A stretch of DNA of 27,088 nt from Nitrospirota bacterium. Its GTDB lineage: Bacteria; Nitrospirota_A; Leptospirillia; Leptospirillales; Leptospirillaceae. The position numbers and the translations under genes are program-made. The first letter of the stretch is position 1. Each line of letters begins with the position of its first letter. Location: positions 1 to 27,088 of the forward strand of contig JAKCCY010000024.1 of the NCBI GenBank assembly GCA_021838765.1. Direction: 5' to 3'. The notes below the pieces were generated by a model. That model saw only the letters and a list, made by a program, of their open reading frames with translations, had not been told where the DNA came from and made no database searches. Of this stretch, positions 6,453 through 14,969 are shown one piece after another.

Positions 6453-6602
6453 GTGAATGTGTCGAAAACGCATAACTTGTTTATCAGCCACTCGTGGGCT
6501 TACGGAGATGCTTGCGACAAACTTATTACACTGCTCGATAAGCGTCCCTACTTTCTTTACAAGAATTTTTCTGTTCCAAAAGACGACCCGATTCACACCA
6601 AT
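6453..6602 (+). pseudogene. TIR-like (DUF1863/ThsB-type) protein, N-terminal fragment
   Basis: From GTG 6453 about 50 residues read KTHNLFISHSWAYGDACDKL, then LLDKRPYFLYKNFSVPKDDPIH. The FISHSW opening and the 'Y-x-N/D-x-SVP-x-DDP' block are the start of TIR-like proteins of the DUF1863/MTH538 group, the fold used by ThsB of the Thoeris anti-phage system. The family is about 150-250 aa; here homology stops at about 6602. The frame then runs without a stop into the next gene's ribosome binding site and coding sequence. No thsA is nearby. It is a deletion relic, probably from a defence locus. Confidence 0.6.
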
Positions 6603-6623
6603 CGAAGAAGGAGAGGGAGAACT

Positions 6624-6887
6624 ATGAAAAGCTTTGACATGAACCCTGATTATGACCTGACGAAGGCGCGGAGGGGGGCTGTTGTGTCCCGTCCGGAAAA
6701 AAACCGCATCACTATTTGGATTGATAATGATATTCTGGAAGCCTATAGATCCCATGAGGAGAAGACTGGAAAGGGCTATCAAACACTGGTGAACGAAACC
6801 TTGCGAACGGCGATTGGATTAGGGGACCGGCCTGTTACGGAAGAGGCTCTTCGTCGGATTCTCCGTGAGGGATTGGCCCATCAGTAA
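6624..6887 (+). CDS. BrnA-like (CopG/Arc-fold) antitoxin
   Basis: An 87-aa protein, MKSFDMNPDYDLTKARRGAV. The pattern KARRGAVV..(K)NRITIWIDNDILEAYR...GYQTLVNETLRTAI is typical of BrnA/COG3514 antitoxins: a basic lead-in, a ribbon-helix-helix strand (RITIWID) and two helices. These bind DNA and their cognate ribonuclease toxin BrnT. I chose ATG 6624 because a purine-rich AAGGAG-containing site lies just upstream. The longer 144-aa frame from 6453 fuses it to the TIR fragment and is judged accidental. No brnT-like toxin gene is visible in the usual upstream place, so it is an orphan, possibly left by the deletion that cut the TIR gene. Confidence 0.72.
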   Translation: MKSFDMNPDYDLTKARRGAVVSRPEKNRITIWIDNDILEAYRSHEEKTGKGYQTLVNETLRTAIGLGDRPVTEEALRRILREGLAHQ

Positions 6888-6924
6888 CTTTTCAGCATTT
6901 TAAGACTCATGGAAAATGACAGTT

Positions 6925-7149
6925 TCATGTAACCAAATGGAAGTATCCCGGCTTTATCTCCTCGGTGCGTTTGATCAGAAGCATCTCGACGATCTCCCGG
7001 TTCGAAGGATCCGGATGCACTTCCCGGATAACGTCCATGGCCAGGGGCGCATTTCCCGACGGGATGACCAAGAGAACCGTCCCGCTATAACCGCCATCAT
7101 TCTCCCGAATCCTGTCCCGATAAGCTGCCTGTTTTTCCGCGTTCGATAT
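6925..7149 (-). CDS. Small protein of unknown function, apparent ATA start
   Basis: The frame reads (I)SNAEKQAAYRDRIRENDGGY and then SGTVLLVIPSGNAPLAMDVIREVHPD, ending ...EIKPGYFHLVT, 75 aa. 'SNAEKQAAYRDR' looks like the beginning of small mobile-element proteins that normally start M-S-x-A-E-R-Q. At that place the codon is ATA (7149-7147), preceded by AGGAG 8 bases away. The frame stays open upstream to TTG 7230 inside repeat R3, so TTG starts are possible. Either the start mutated from ATG (gene dying) or translation begins at an upstream TTG. No function assigned. Confidence 0.45.
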   Translation of the reverse strand: MSNAEKQAAYRDRIRENDGGYSGTVLLVIPSGNAPLAMDVIREVHPDPSNREIVEMLLIKRTEEIKPGYFHLVT

Positions 7150-7352
7150 CGGTTCTTCTCCTGATGTGATCCTCCCGAGTCTTGTCGACAAGGTCTTTTT
7201 CAAGAAGTTTAGGTGTCCGTTGGGGGGCAAAAAGGGTCACATTCCATCACAATCCCAAAATCCTGCCATCCCCTTCCGAACCCTTTTAAAGATTGACTCG
7301 GTCACCAATCGTCACACTTGGTCATCACCCGTCAGAATCGGGGTTTTTCTCA

Positions 7353-7396
7353 CTTTCATGACGGCAACACCGGTTCAAATCCGGTTGGGGACGCCA
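7353..7396 (+). other. Second tRNA-Glu(UUC) 3' half
   Basis: CTTTCAT loop, 3' anticodon arm GACGG, variable CAAC, T-arm ACCGG/CCGGT around TTCAAAT, acceptor TGGGGAC, G, CCA. It differs from the R1 copy only around the anticodon stem (GACGG CAAC against GGAGG TAAC), while T-arm and acceptor are identical. No 5' half precedes it. It marks another junction of the integrative-element array. Confidence 0.8.
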
Positions 7397-7548
7397 TTTT
7401 TTATCAAGCACTTGCGAGTTTTGACCTTCCGATGAAATCCCCTTGGTGTCCGTTCCAATTCCCCTCCTTGAAAACTTGCTCAGACCTTCGACTGCCTTCC
7501 AGAGGTGGGTCGGTCCCAGGTCGCATGCCGGAAGATCATGCTTTGAGA
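7375..7548 (-). pseudogene. Integrase C-terminal remnant, frameshifted
   Basis: The minus strand reproduces the end of the 1150-2079 integrase: the codons for QSMI(F/L)R are followed by HLGPTHLW, GLSKFSRR and the tail antisense to tRNA-Glu. A one-base deletion near 7528 (GCGACCTGGGACC against GCCCACTTGGGACC) shifts the frame. Everything upstream of the QSM block, including four of the five catalytic positions, is missing. It shows that a second related element once occupied this position. Confidence 0.82.
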
Positions 7549-7588
7549 TCCCGGACAGTTTTTATTTCAGCCAAATATGATCTCCTGT

Positions 7589-7846
7589 TTATTCCCTTTC
7601 TTCCTTCAGAACCTTCCCCCCACCCTTATCCGGCTCGACCCGTTCAAGGATTTCTTCTTTCTTGAGCTTCTTGATCTGACAGATGATCCCATTGCGGGAA
7701 ATGCCGATCTCGTTGGCCACTTCCTGGAGGGAAAGGGAAGGGCTCTCGAGATCAGTTCGAAATTCTCTTCCGGGTTTTTCCTCTGGCTTTCTCCCCAGTT
7801 TTCTGGGGAGTCTTCCCGTGAGGAAGGGAAAGGAAAGCTCAACCAC
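7589..7846 (-). pseudogene. Winged-helix C-terminal tail of a RecG-like/AlbA_2-type regulator
   Basis: The C-terminal ~50 residues (SLSLQEVANEIGISRNGIIC, then KKLKKEEILERVEPDKGGGK) form a winged helix-turn-helix of the kind that ends RecG-like ATP-binding/AlbA_2 regulators and some Fic proteins. The preceding residues are a low-complexity linker rich in R, K, E and P. Only GTG (7846) is available as a start, and the frame stays open upstream to about 7905 without a recognisable domain. It is probably the 3' remnant of a gene ten times longer, cut at the island edge. If it is translated it would be a small DNA-binding protein. Confidence 0.5.
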
Positions 7847-8175
7847 AAGCCAGCGGTACGACTGATGGCCAGTGACTACGGTCGTCAGTTTTCTTCGGAA
7901 AAAGTCCTACGGGAGTTTGATTTGAGCTTCAGATCCGTCGAGGAGACCCGTACGGATGAACTTGGTTGGTTTCAGAAAAACGGCTACCTGTCCTGAAACA
8001 GGTCTCACGACAGGAGTCGGCTGTTGCAGCGGAATATTCAGCACCCATCTCTCGAGAGTGTGGGATGTAGCCTGGAGGTTTTAAATCCATTAATTCCGCT
8101 TATCCAGTCTATCCAATACGCCATCACTGGTGCTAAAATCCAAAAAAGACTACATATCCTATGGAGATCCGCAAA
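7847..8175. other. Gene-free stretch at the island/chromosome border
   Basis: I see no supported gene in these ~330 bp. A perfect 6-bp inverted repeat ACCTGT/ACAGGT with a 6-base loop lies at 7986-8003. TAAAAT at about 8134 could be the -10 of the EAL gene that follows, with no good -35. This is the likely transition from island to chromosomal sequence. Confidence 0.4.
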
Positions 8176-8976
8176 ATGAACAATCCCAGACTTTCGGTTG
8201 CGCCAACTGCCGAGGAAATTGCCGCGCGCATTGAAACCTTGACCTGTGACCGGTGTGACGCAGGCAACCTTCTGCCGTTTGACTTTACATTTGCCTTCCA
8301 GCCCATTGTCGATATCAATACCAAAACAACCCACTCCTATGAAGCACTCATTCGAGGAATTCATGGTGAAGGGGCAAGCACTATCCTCTCCCAGGTCGAC
8401 TGGGCCACCCGATTCCGGTTCGACCAACTTTGCCGGGCAAAGGTCATCACCCTTGCAAGCCAGCTGGGAGTTGATACGTTCCTCAACATCAACTTTCTTG
8501 TCAATGCGGTCTACAATCCCGACCATTGCATCCAGCTTACACTCGAAGTTGCCAGAAAAATGAACTTTCCTGTGGAGAAGATCATTCTCGAGACCACAGA
8601 AGAAGAAAAAATCGAGGATCCCAATTTTTTGCGGAGTGTGCTTGATGGCTACAGAAAATATGGGCTTCTGGTCGCCATAGACGATTTCGGGGAAGGCTAT
8701 TCCAGCCTGAACCTTCTGGCTCAGCTGAGACCTGAATACATCAAGCTTGACCGGCAACTGATTTCAGAAATCCAAGCGGACAAAACAAAAACACTCATCG
8801 TCGAAGCAATCGTGAAACTCTGCCAAAATCTCTCCATCAAAGTCATCGGCGAAGGAGTTGAAACGATCGATGAGGTACGCATTCTCAGGGATATGGGGGT
8901 CTATCTGTTTCAGGGATACTATTTTGCCCGCCCGGGTTTTGAAACACTTCCCACCGTGTCGAGCTGGGAACTATGA
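8176..8976 (+). CDS. EAL-domain cyclic di-GMP phosphodiesterase, stand-alone
   Basis: A 266-aa protein that is almost only an EAL domain; it would hydrolyse c-di-GMP to pGpG. The key motifs are all present: YEALIRG, the asparagine in FLNINF, the glutamate in ILETTEEEK, AIDDFGEGYSSL (metal-binding DD), the lysine in YIKLDRQL, GEGVET and FQGYYFARP. An N-terminal CDRCDAG pair of cysteines precedes the domain. ATG 8161 is also in frame, but GGAG lies about 9 bases before ATG 8176 and nothing precedes 8161. No sensor or membrane segment is present. It converges with the second EAL gene (stops 43 bp apart), so the two are separate transcripts. Confidence 0.88.
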   Translation: MNNPRLSVAPTAEEIAARIETLTCDRCDAGNLLPFDFTFAFQPIVDINTKTTHSYEALIRGIHGEGASTILSQVDWATRFRFDQLCRAKVITLASQLGVDTFLNINFLVNAVYNPDHCIQLTLEVARKMNFPVEKIILETTEEEKIEDPNFLRSVLDGYRKYGLLVAIDDFGEGYSSLNLLAQLRPEYIKLDRQLISEIQADKTKTLIVEAIVKLCQNLSIKVIGEGVETIDEVRILRDMGVYLFQGYYFARPGFETLPTVSSWEL

Positions 8977-9018
8977 GTTGAATCTTTCACCAACAATAGA
9001 GGGGTCCATCCGCAAGAA

Positions 9019-10338
9019 TCAGTCCGTGCTATCGGACCAGTCAACATCCACACAGTACACCACAAGACCAGACGAATGTTCGACAGCAATCGAAATCGTC
9101 CTGCAAAGATGCGCCCCCGTCAGGGAGAGGTACGGAGGTGAAATCTGGATAATTCCTTTATTGTTGACAGCATTCTGAAAATATCCTCTCCGGGCCCAGT
9201 TTGCGCCTTTTGCATCCTGAATCGGATCAAATCGACAGTCACAAAAGTTTTTAACCTCCCTGAGCGATATCGTTTCCCCCCATTGAAATCCCTGGGCATC
9301 CAGCATATAAAACCGCACAGCGCCGGGACAGCGGAAAGCATCAGGCAATTCCACCGGGAAAAATGTCGTTGGCATTTTTTTTGAAAAAGACAAGAGACAT
9401 TCCCCTATTTTGGAAATAGAGGTTTCCATCTTCTCCTTTGGGATGGTTAACTCTATAATTTCCCTTGTTTTCTTATCTGAAAGAGGGCTCACTCCGGTAA
9501 AAACGGCGTCTGGCCTGGCAAAAAAATATCCCTGAACAAAATCGGCCTCCGTCTCAAACACCACTCGTGCCTCTTCTTCCGTTTCAACACCTTCCAGGAC
9601 AACGAGGGCTCCCGATTCACGAAGAAGGGAAACAATCCCCGGAAGAAGTCGGCGGATTCTTTTGTTTTCCGCGGCTCCCTGAATCATCGAGCGGTCCACC
9701 TTCACAAGGTCCGGCTTGAACGACCAGATCCGGTCAAAATTTGAATGTCCCGCACCAAAATCATCAATGGCCAAAAGACACCCTATCTCCCGATAATACG
9801 CACCGGCTTCCGACAAGAGCTTTTCATCATCAATCCCACTTTCCAGAATCTCGACAACCACCTTGGATGGCAGGACAGAAAAGTGCGAGAGGATTTCCTC
9901 AAAAAAGCTTCCATACTCACGACCGGCAACGGCCGCATAAGGATCGAGATTCAAAAAAAGCCATTGCTTTTCTCTGGGGTGCAGAGAAAGATTCGCCAGA
10001 TGCAGTGATCGCAGCAGGCGGTCCAGAAAAACCCTCTTTCCCCCATCTTTCCCGGGAAGGGAGAGAATCTCCATCGCAGAGACCCTGCGGCCGTCGGGAG
10101 CGACACCTCTTACAAGAGCTTCCGCTCCACCTGTGCGACAATGGAACAGACTATAGATCGGCTGGAAAACACTTTCGAGGAGATAGCCATCAAAATGTCC
10201 TACGAAACAATTATCCCTGCGTTCAAGTCTTGATATAATTTCATTAAAATGGCGGTTTCGCACTTCCACTCCTGTGCAGGGAACATGGTGAAAAAAATGA
10301 GCAGATCCAGAAAAAATTAATACTTGTTCATTTTGCAC
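9019..10338 (-). CDS. EAL-domain protein with YkuI/Cache-like C-terminal sensor
   Basis: A 439-aa protein. The EAL domain (about residues 45-285) has AEALVRG, FLNLDP, VVEILES, AIDDFGAGHSNF, LVKVDRSM, LEGVET and VQGYFFARP, so phosphodiesterase activity is expected. The C-terminal ~130 residues (RRGYFQNAV...ISPPYLSLTGAHLCRTISIA...VVYCVDVDW) resemble the PAS/Cache-like domain of Bacillus YkuI. No membrane segments are seen, so ligand sensing would be cytoplasmic. The start is GTG 10338 with a weak GGAAA upstream. It is divergent from the methyltransferase gene (125 bp between). Confidence 0.87.
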   Translation of the reverse strand: MQNEQVLIFSGSAHFFHHVPCTGVEVRNRHFNEIISRLERRDNCFVGHFDGYLLESVFQPIYSLFHCRTGGAEALVRGVAPDGRRVSAMEILSLPGKDGGKRVFLDRLLRSLHLANLSLHPREKQWLFLNLDPYAAVAGREYGSFFEEILSHFSVLPSKVVVEILESGIDDEKLLSEAGAYYREIGCLLAIDDFGAGHSNFDRIWSFKPDLVKVDRSMIQGAAENKRIRRLLPGIVSLLRESGALVVLEGVETEEEARVVFETEADFVQGYFFARPDAVFTGVSPLSDKKTREIIELTIPKEKMETSISKIGECLLSFSKKMPTTFFPVELPDAFRCPGAVRFYMLDAQGFQWGETISLREVKNFCDCRFDPIQDAKGANWARRGYFQNAVNNKGIIQISPPYLSLTGAHLCRTISIAVEHSSGLVVYCVDVDWSDSTD

Positions 10339-10463
10339 CAGTTTCCATTTTCGAACAAGGAGAGAACAGGAGAATCTTTACTGATGGTCTAAAAAATGAG
10401 GGATCTTGCCCCATGAATAAAAAACAATTATCAAAATAAGCATAAAATCAGGAAAGGACATCC

Positions 10464-11075
10464 ATGACTTCCAAACTATTTGCGCAGCTTTATGACCGGA
10501 TGATCCAGAATATGGAAAAAACTCATTTTTCGATGGCAAGAAAAGATCTTGCCACCAAAATCCGGGGAACACTTCTCGAAATCGGAACAGGAACCGGCGC
10601 AAACATGGCGTATCTTGAGCAGGGAGGCGCGAAGGTTTTTCTGGAATACAACCCATGGATGCTCAGGCAGGCCCTGAAGAAATCCATCAGGAAACTGGGA
10701 GATCCCGTGCTTGGATCGTCATCGGCACTCCCTTTCCGGGAGGGCTCATTCGATACGGTTCTTATTACGCTTGTGCTTTGTTCTGTTGACGATCTGCCGA
10801 TGACAGTCCAGGAAATTTCCCGGGTTTTGAAACCCAACGGGCGGGTTCTGATTCTGGAACACGTCAAAAGTGACCAATTTTGGATGGCAATATTCCAGCG
10901 AACCATGACCCCCATCTGGAAACATCTGGCTGGCGGCTGTCATCTTGACCGGGATATCGATGAAGCACTCCGGAAGGAATTCAAAAAAGCGGAACAAAAA
11001 AGTTTCCAGCTAAAAAAAACACCCTTCATTTACGGAACATATGAAAAGATCAAGCATCAGTCTCCACAGAAATAG
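10464..11075 (+). CDS. Class I SAM-dependent methyltransferase (METTL7-like, Methyltransf_11)
   Basis: A 203-aa enzyme. SAM-binding motif I is LEIGTGTGANMAYL (residues 38-51). The acidic residue of motif II is in FLEYNP, and ALPFREGSFDTVLITLVLCSV covers motifs III-IV. LKPNGRVLILEHV and the late AGGCHLDRDI segment match the METTL7/phospholipid-methyltransferase-like group. The substrate is unknown. A good ribosome site, AGGAAAGGA, lies 6 bases before the ATG. Its stop is two bases from the convergent ppk2 stop, with no terminator between them, so the two transcripts must overlap. Confidence 0.85.
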   Translation: MTSKLFAQLYDRMIQNMEKTHFSMARKDLATKIRGTLLEIGTGTGANMAYLEQGGAKVFLEYNPWMLRQALKKSIRKLGDPVLGSSSALPFREGSFDTVLITLVLCSVDDLPMTVQEISRVLKPNGRVLILEHVKSDQFWMAIFQRTMTPIWKHLAGGCHLDRDIDEALRKEFKKAEQKSFQLKKTPFIYGTYEKIKHQSPQK

Positions 11076-11077
11076 AT

Positions 11078-11983
11078 TCATGATTCAAGCTGTTTCCGGA
11101 TGGCTTTGAGCTCCTTCACCCGATCCGCCCCCACTGCGGGAATCTTCATGTCGAGCTCTTTCATGGTCTCAAGGATAATCCCCGAAATAAAGAGCCGGGC
11201 ATTTTTTTTATCATCGGCAGGAATAACATACCATGGCGCCTGATCGAGACTGGTATGCGACAGACATTCTTCATAAGCATGCATATACTGATTCCAGAAC
11301 TTCCGTTCCGCCATATCCGCCGCTGAAAACTTCCAGTTTTTATCCGGATTGTCGATACGCTCAACAAATCGTTTTTTCTGCTCATTCTCGGAAAGGTGCA
11401 GAAAAAATTTGATAATCCTTGTACCGTTGCGGGAGAGGTGTTTTTCAAGCTCGATAATGGACTGAAAGCGATTGGTCCAGAGAGTATCCTTCTCTTTGGG
11501 AAGATCAGGGAGTCCCTGTGCCGCAAGAATCTCGGGGTGGACCCTGACAATCAGAACCTCTTCATAATAGGAACGGTTAAAGATCCCTATTCTTCCTCTC
11601 TCAGGAAGACACCTTGAGGTGCGCCAGAGAAAATCATGCTCAAGCTCTTCAGGGCTTGGATGCTTGAAGCTGTAAACCTGACAGCCTTGCGGGTTGACTC
11701 CCGACATCACATGGGCAATTGCACCATCTTTTCCTGCTGCATCCATTGCCTGGAAAATCAAAAGAAGAGAATGGCTGTTTGATGCGTAAAGGAGATACTG
11801 CTGGCTTGAAAGCTCCTGGATATGTCTGGACAGAATCTTTTCATACTGACCCTTTGACTTGTACAAAGGGTCAGTCAGCGTCGGATATTGCGCAAGATCA
11901 ACCCGGGATCCTTCCCTGACCCGGAATCGGGCAAATTGACTCTTCACCAGCGCTCCTTTCCCTGAGCTTTTTGAAGAGCTCAT
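11078..11983 (-). CDS. ppk2: Polyphosphate kinase 2 family protein
   Basis: A 301-aa PPK2 enzyme, using polyphosphate to phosphorylate a nucleotide (AMP, ADP or GDP by subclass). Walker A is [11 protein letters not shown] (about residues 77-87). The lid/Walker B region includes [11 protein letters not shown] and [20 protein letters not shown]. The length and single domain fit the one-domain class I/III forms; I cannot tell which. It is the last gene of the pgm-glgP-gnd-zwf-ppk2 operon, and its ATG overlaps the zwf stop by 4 bp (ATGA). The context suggests that polyphosphate use is tied to glycogen breakdown, which is an inference. Confidence 0.9.
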   Translation of the reverse strand: MSSSKSSGKGALVKSQFARFRVREGSRVDLAQYPTLTDPLYKSKGQYEKILSRHIQELSSQQYLLYASNSHSLLLIFQAMDAAGKDGAIAHVMSGVNPQGCQVYSFKHPSPEELEHDFLWRTSRCLPERGRIGIFNRSYYEEVLIVRVHPEILAAQGLPDLPKEKDTLWTNRFQSIIELEKHLSRNGTRIIKFFLHLSENEQKKRFVERIDNPDKNWKFSAADMAERKFWNQYMHAYEECLSHTSLDQAPWYVIPADDKKNARLFISGIILETMKELDMKIPAVGADRVKELKAIRKQLES

Positions 11984-13518
11984 GTGTGCTTCTTCTTTGT
12001 CAGCCCATCAGGCTCGTTATATATCGGCCAGAAATGCTCCGGTTTTTCCAGAAGACCAAGTGTTGCCTCAGGTCCCCAGGAACCTGCAGGATAATTAGGA
12101 AAATCGCTCGGAGGTGCCATGGCCCAGGTCTCAATCACTGGAGACAGGAGAGTCCAGGCCGCATCAATCTGGTCAGATCTCATGAATAAGGTCGCATCAT
12201 TTCTCATCACATCCCAGAGAAGTGTTTCGTACGCTTCCGGAGAAGGCGTCAGGAATGATTCCTGATAGGAAAACTTCATTTCGACAGGCCTGAGATGCAA
12301 CTTTTGCCCCGGATATTTCGCCTGGAAGCGCAAAATGATCCCTTCTTCCGGCTGGATGGAGATCACAAGCCTTGCAGGCTGCCAGCCAAGGGAGGCTTCC
12401 ATCGGAAAAGACCGATGAGGAACCTGGCGAAAGGTGATGACAATCTCGGAAATCTGCCGGGGCAGCCTTTTTCCCGTACGAAGATAAAAAGGGACATTCT
12501 GCCAGCGCCAGTTATCGACAAACAGCTTCAGCGCCGCAAATGTTTCCGTTCCGGAGTCTATTGCAACTCCTTCTTCTTCCCGGTATCCCGGTACTTTTTT
12601 TTGGGCGATCCAGCCTTCCCCATATTGCCCCCTGACCGCCACAGAGTGAACCAGCTCCCTTGCTATCGGACGGACGGCATGGAGAACATCGACTTTTTTG
12701 TTTCTGATTTCGTCAGCGTCAAAATCAACCATCGGCTCCATCGCCACAAGACACAAAAGCTGCATCAAATGGTTCTGGACCATATCCCTGAGAGTTCCGG
12801 CCCCGTCAAAATAGGAACCCCTGTGCTCAACGCCAACCGTTTCCGCAACCGTGATCGTAACGCATTCAACATAATGCCGGTTCCATAGAGGTTCAAATAT
12901 GGGATTCGCAAATCGGAATGCCAGAATATTCTGGACCGTTTCTTTTCCCAGATAATGATCTATCCGAAAAATCTGGGACTCATCGAAACTTTCAGAAAGT
13001 GTCCGGTTCAATGCCCGTGAAGAGTCACGGTCATAGCCAATGGGCTTTTCGATCACAAGCCTCGAACACTCCAGATCGCCAGACAACCCAGCGTTCTTAA
13101 GATATTTTGGAATTTCCCCGAAGAGGCTCGGCGGCGTTGCCATATAAAAGATACGCTGTGTTTTTTCTTTCCATAACGCATCTATTTCAGTGCATCGAGC
13201 AGCCAGCGCAGAATAGGTTTCGGCCTTTTTGAAATCCCCCCTGAGGTAGAAGATCTGGCTGGAAAACGCATTCCAGTCATCGGGTGACACTTTCCCCACC
13301 CTGGAAAAAGAGTTCACTCCATCCAAAAAGTGCTGCCTGAGCTTGTCCTCAGAAAAATCATTCCGGTCCACACAGATGATCGCAAAGTGATTCGTAATGC
13401 TCTTGGCCCGGAAGAGGTCGAAAAGGGCCGGAACAAGCTTGCGCCAGGTCAGATCCCCACCTCCACCGAAAATGACAAAGATCGTCGAGGGGGCCTTGTC
13501 GCGGTTCGGGGCCATCAT
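11980..13518 (-). CDS. zwf: Glucose-6-phosphate 1-dehydrogenase
   Basis: A 512-aa enzyme oxidising glucose-6-P to 6-phosphogluconolactone with NADP (or NAD), the entry step of the oxidative pentose-phosphate pathway. The nucleotide-binding loop is [12 protein letters not shown] near the N-terminus (a GGGGD variant of the common GASGD). The substrate-binding EKPIGYD and the catalytic signature RIDHYLGKE follow, with later blocks [12 protein letters not shown] and [19 protein letters not shown]. The length is normal. The start overlaps the gnd stop by 4 bp, and the end overlaps ppk2 by 4 bp. No 6-phosphogluconolactonase gene lies in the operon, so that step must come from elsewhere or occur spontaneously. 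Confidence 0.96.
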   Translation of the reverse strand: MMAPNRDKAPSTIFVIFGGGGDLTWRKLVPALFDLFRAKSITNHFAIICVDRNDFSEDKLRQHFLDGVNSFSRVGKVSPDDWNAFSSQIFYLRGDFKKAETYSALAARCTEIDALWKEKTQRIFYMATPPSLFGEIPKYLKNAGLSGDLECSRLVIEKPIGYDRDSSRALNRTLSESFDESQIFRIDHYLGKETVQNILAFRFANPIFEPLWNRHYVECVTITVAETVGVEHRGSYFDGAGTLRDMVQNHLMQLLCLVAMEPMVDFDADEIRNKKVDVLHAVRPIARELVHSVAVRGQYGEGWIAQKKVPGYREEEGVAIDSGTETFAALKLFVDNWRWQNVPFYLRTGKRLPRQISEIVITFRQVPHRSFPMEASLGWQPARLVISIQPEEGIILRFQAKYPGQKLHLRPVEMKFSYQESFLTPSPEAYETLLWDVMRNDATLFMRSDQIDAAWTLLSPVIETWAMAPPSDFPNYPAGSWGPEATLGLLEKPEHFWPIYNEPDGLTKKKHT

Positions 13519-14969
13519 GATTCATCCCAATCTGTATGAAAAACACCCTTGCGATCGGTTCTCTCATAGGTATGCGACCCGAAGAAATCGCGCTGGGCCT
13601 GGATCAGATTGGAGGGAAGCCACTCGCTTCGATAGGCGTCGAAATAAGAAAGCGTTGACAGAAAAGCTGAAACAGGTATCCCTATTTTGATCGACTCTGT
13701 CGCCACCCATCGCACGTTTTCCTGATGCTCAAAAACAATCTTTGAAAAAACAGGGTCCAGGAGGAGATTGGGCAGAGAAGGAGAGCGACGATAAACGGTC
13801 CTGATGTCTTCAAGGATTGCGGCACGGATGATGCACCCTCCCCGCCAGATCCGGGCGATCGCTTCAAGATCCAGTCCATATCCATGATGAGACGATGCCA
13901 CAGACAGAAGAGAGATTCCCTGGGAGTAGATCAGGAGCATCGAGCCATACATGGCGCTCTTGAGCTTCTTGACGAATTCGTCGGAATCACCCTTGTAAAC
14001 ACTGACCGGACGAGGAAAGTTCAGGCTTGCAGTTGCCCTCTCATCGCCAAGAACCGACAAATTTCTCATGGCAACGGCCACATCGATCGTCGGAGTGGGA
14101 ACGGAAAGTTCCATCGCACTTTCAGATGTCCACATCCCTGTCCCCTTCTGAGCTGCTGCCCCCTTGATTTCATCGATCAGGTCTTTTTTTGTTTCAGGAT
14201 CCTTGCGACCAAAAATGTCGCCGGTGATCTCCATCAGGTAACCGGAAAGTTCTTTCCCGTTCCAGTCCTTGTAGACACGTTCCAGCTCGCGATTTCCCAG
14301 ACCAAGCCCCCGTTTCATCAGGTCATAGGACTCGGAGATCAACTGCATCAGGGCATATTCGATCCCGTTATGAACCATCTTGACGAAGTGGCCGGCAGAC
14401 CCCGGGCCGACATGGGTCACACAAGGCTCACCATTCACCTTTGCAGAGGATGCTTCAAGTATGCTCCGCACACGTTCATAGGCTTCCGGACGGCCACCCG
14501 GCATGATGCTTGGACCATAACGAGCCCCCTTCTCTCCACCTGACACACCCATCCCCATAAACCATATTCCTTTTGCATAAAGGGCTTTCTCTCGAATATC
14601 AGTATCCTTGTAGTCGGAGTTTCCGGCATCAATGATCAGATCACCCGGATCCATCAATGGGAGCAGTTCATTGATCACGGAATCCACCGCGGAGCCCGCC
14701 GGAACAAGCATCATCACAGCCCTCGGTTTTTTCAGAAGAGCGATGAAGGCAGGCAACTCGCTTGAGCCACTGACATCATGGTTGGCTCCTTCCTTCAGAA
14801 AGGCCTCAACCTTGGCGGGATCCCTGTCGTATCCCGCCACAGGAAAACGGTGATCAGCCATGTTGAGGAGAAGGTTCCTCCCCATCACGCCCAATCCGAT
14901 CATCCCCAGTTCATAACGACTGACTGTCTTTGCCTCTTCCAAATCGAACCTCCTTTTCATTTTTGCCAC
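13515..14969 (-). CDS. gnd: 6-phosphogluconate dehydrogenase, decarboxylating
   Basis: A 484-aa enzyme converting 6-phosphogluconate to ribulose-5-P, CO2 and NADPH. The Rossmann motif is [16 protein letters not shown]. The substrate block [20 protein letters not shown], the catalytic KMVHNGIEY (Lys and the nearby His/Asn), [17 protein letters not shown] and [14 protein letters not shown] are all present. The N-terminus has ~18 extra residues ([20 protein letters not shown]) before the fold; M4 is an alternative start. The first 13 bp overlap the end of glgP. The length (long form, about 470-480) is typical of the NADP enzyme. Confidence 0.96.
   Translation of the reverse strand: MAKMKRRFDLEEAKTVSRYELGMIGLGVMGRNLLLNMADHRFPVAGYDRDPAKVEAFLKEGANHDVSGSSELPAFIALLKKPRAVMMLVPAGSAVDSVINELLPLMDPGDLIIDAGNSDYKDTDIREKALYAKGIWFMGMGVSGGEKGARYGPSIMPGGRPEAYERVRSILEASSAKVNGEPCVTHVGPGSAGHFVKMVHNGIEYALMQLISESYDLMKRGLGLGNRELERVYKDWNGKELSGYLMEITGDIFGRKDPETKKDLIDEIKGAAAQKGTGMWTSESAMELSVPTPTIDVAVAMRNLSVLGDERATASLNFPRPVSVYKGDSDEFVKKLKSAMYGSMLLIYSQGISLLSVASSHHGYGLDLEAIARIWRGGCIIRAAILEDIRTVYRRSPSLPNLLLDPVFSKIVFEHQENVRWVATESIKIGIPVSAFLSTLSYFDAYRSEWLPSNLIQAQRDFFGSHTYERTDRKGVFHTDWDES

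Larger units (their letters stand above)
7212..7548. repeat. Long repeat R3 (337 bp), second full copy
   Basis: Matches R1 over its whole 337 bp with scattered substitutions and balancing indels. The arm contains the same CCATCCCCTTCCGAACCC and GGTCATCACC motifs and ends at TTCTCACTTTCA. The 10-mer GGTGTCCGTT again occurs twice (7212-7221, 7445-7454). Sequence diverges from R1 immediately after TTTGAGA at 7548, so the integrase gene that once continued here has been lost. Confidence 0.9.

Noticed and set aside
6453..6887. A genuine TIR-antitoxin fusion protein
   Set aside because: The antitoxin has its own ribosome site and ATG at 6624, and TIR homology stops early; an accidental in-frame junction is simpler. 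Kept as a finding only.
987..7548. CRISPR array
   Set aside because: Only three long, widely spaced copies with genes between them; no short regularly spaced repeats and no cas genes.
7577..7996. 139-aa plus-strand frame
   Set aside because: Overlaps the winged-helix remnant on the other strand and shows no family features.
8038..8757. 239-aa minus-strand frame across the EAL gene
   Set aside because: Antisense shadow of the EAL gene at 8176-8976; no domain and no ribosome site.
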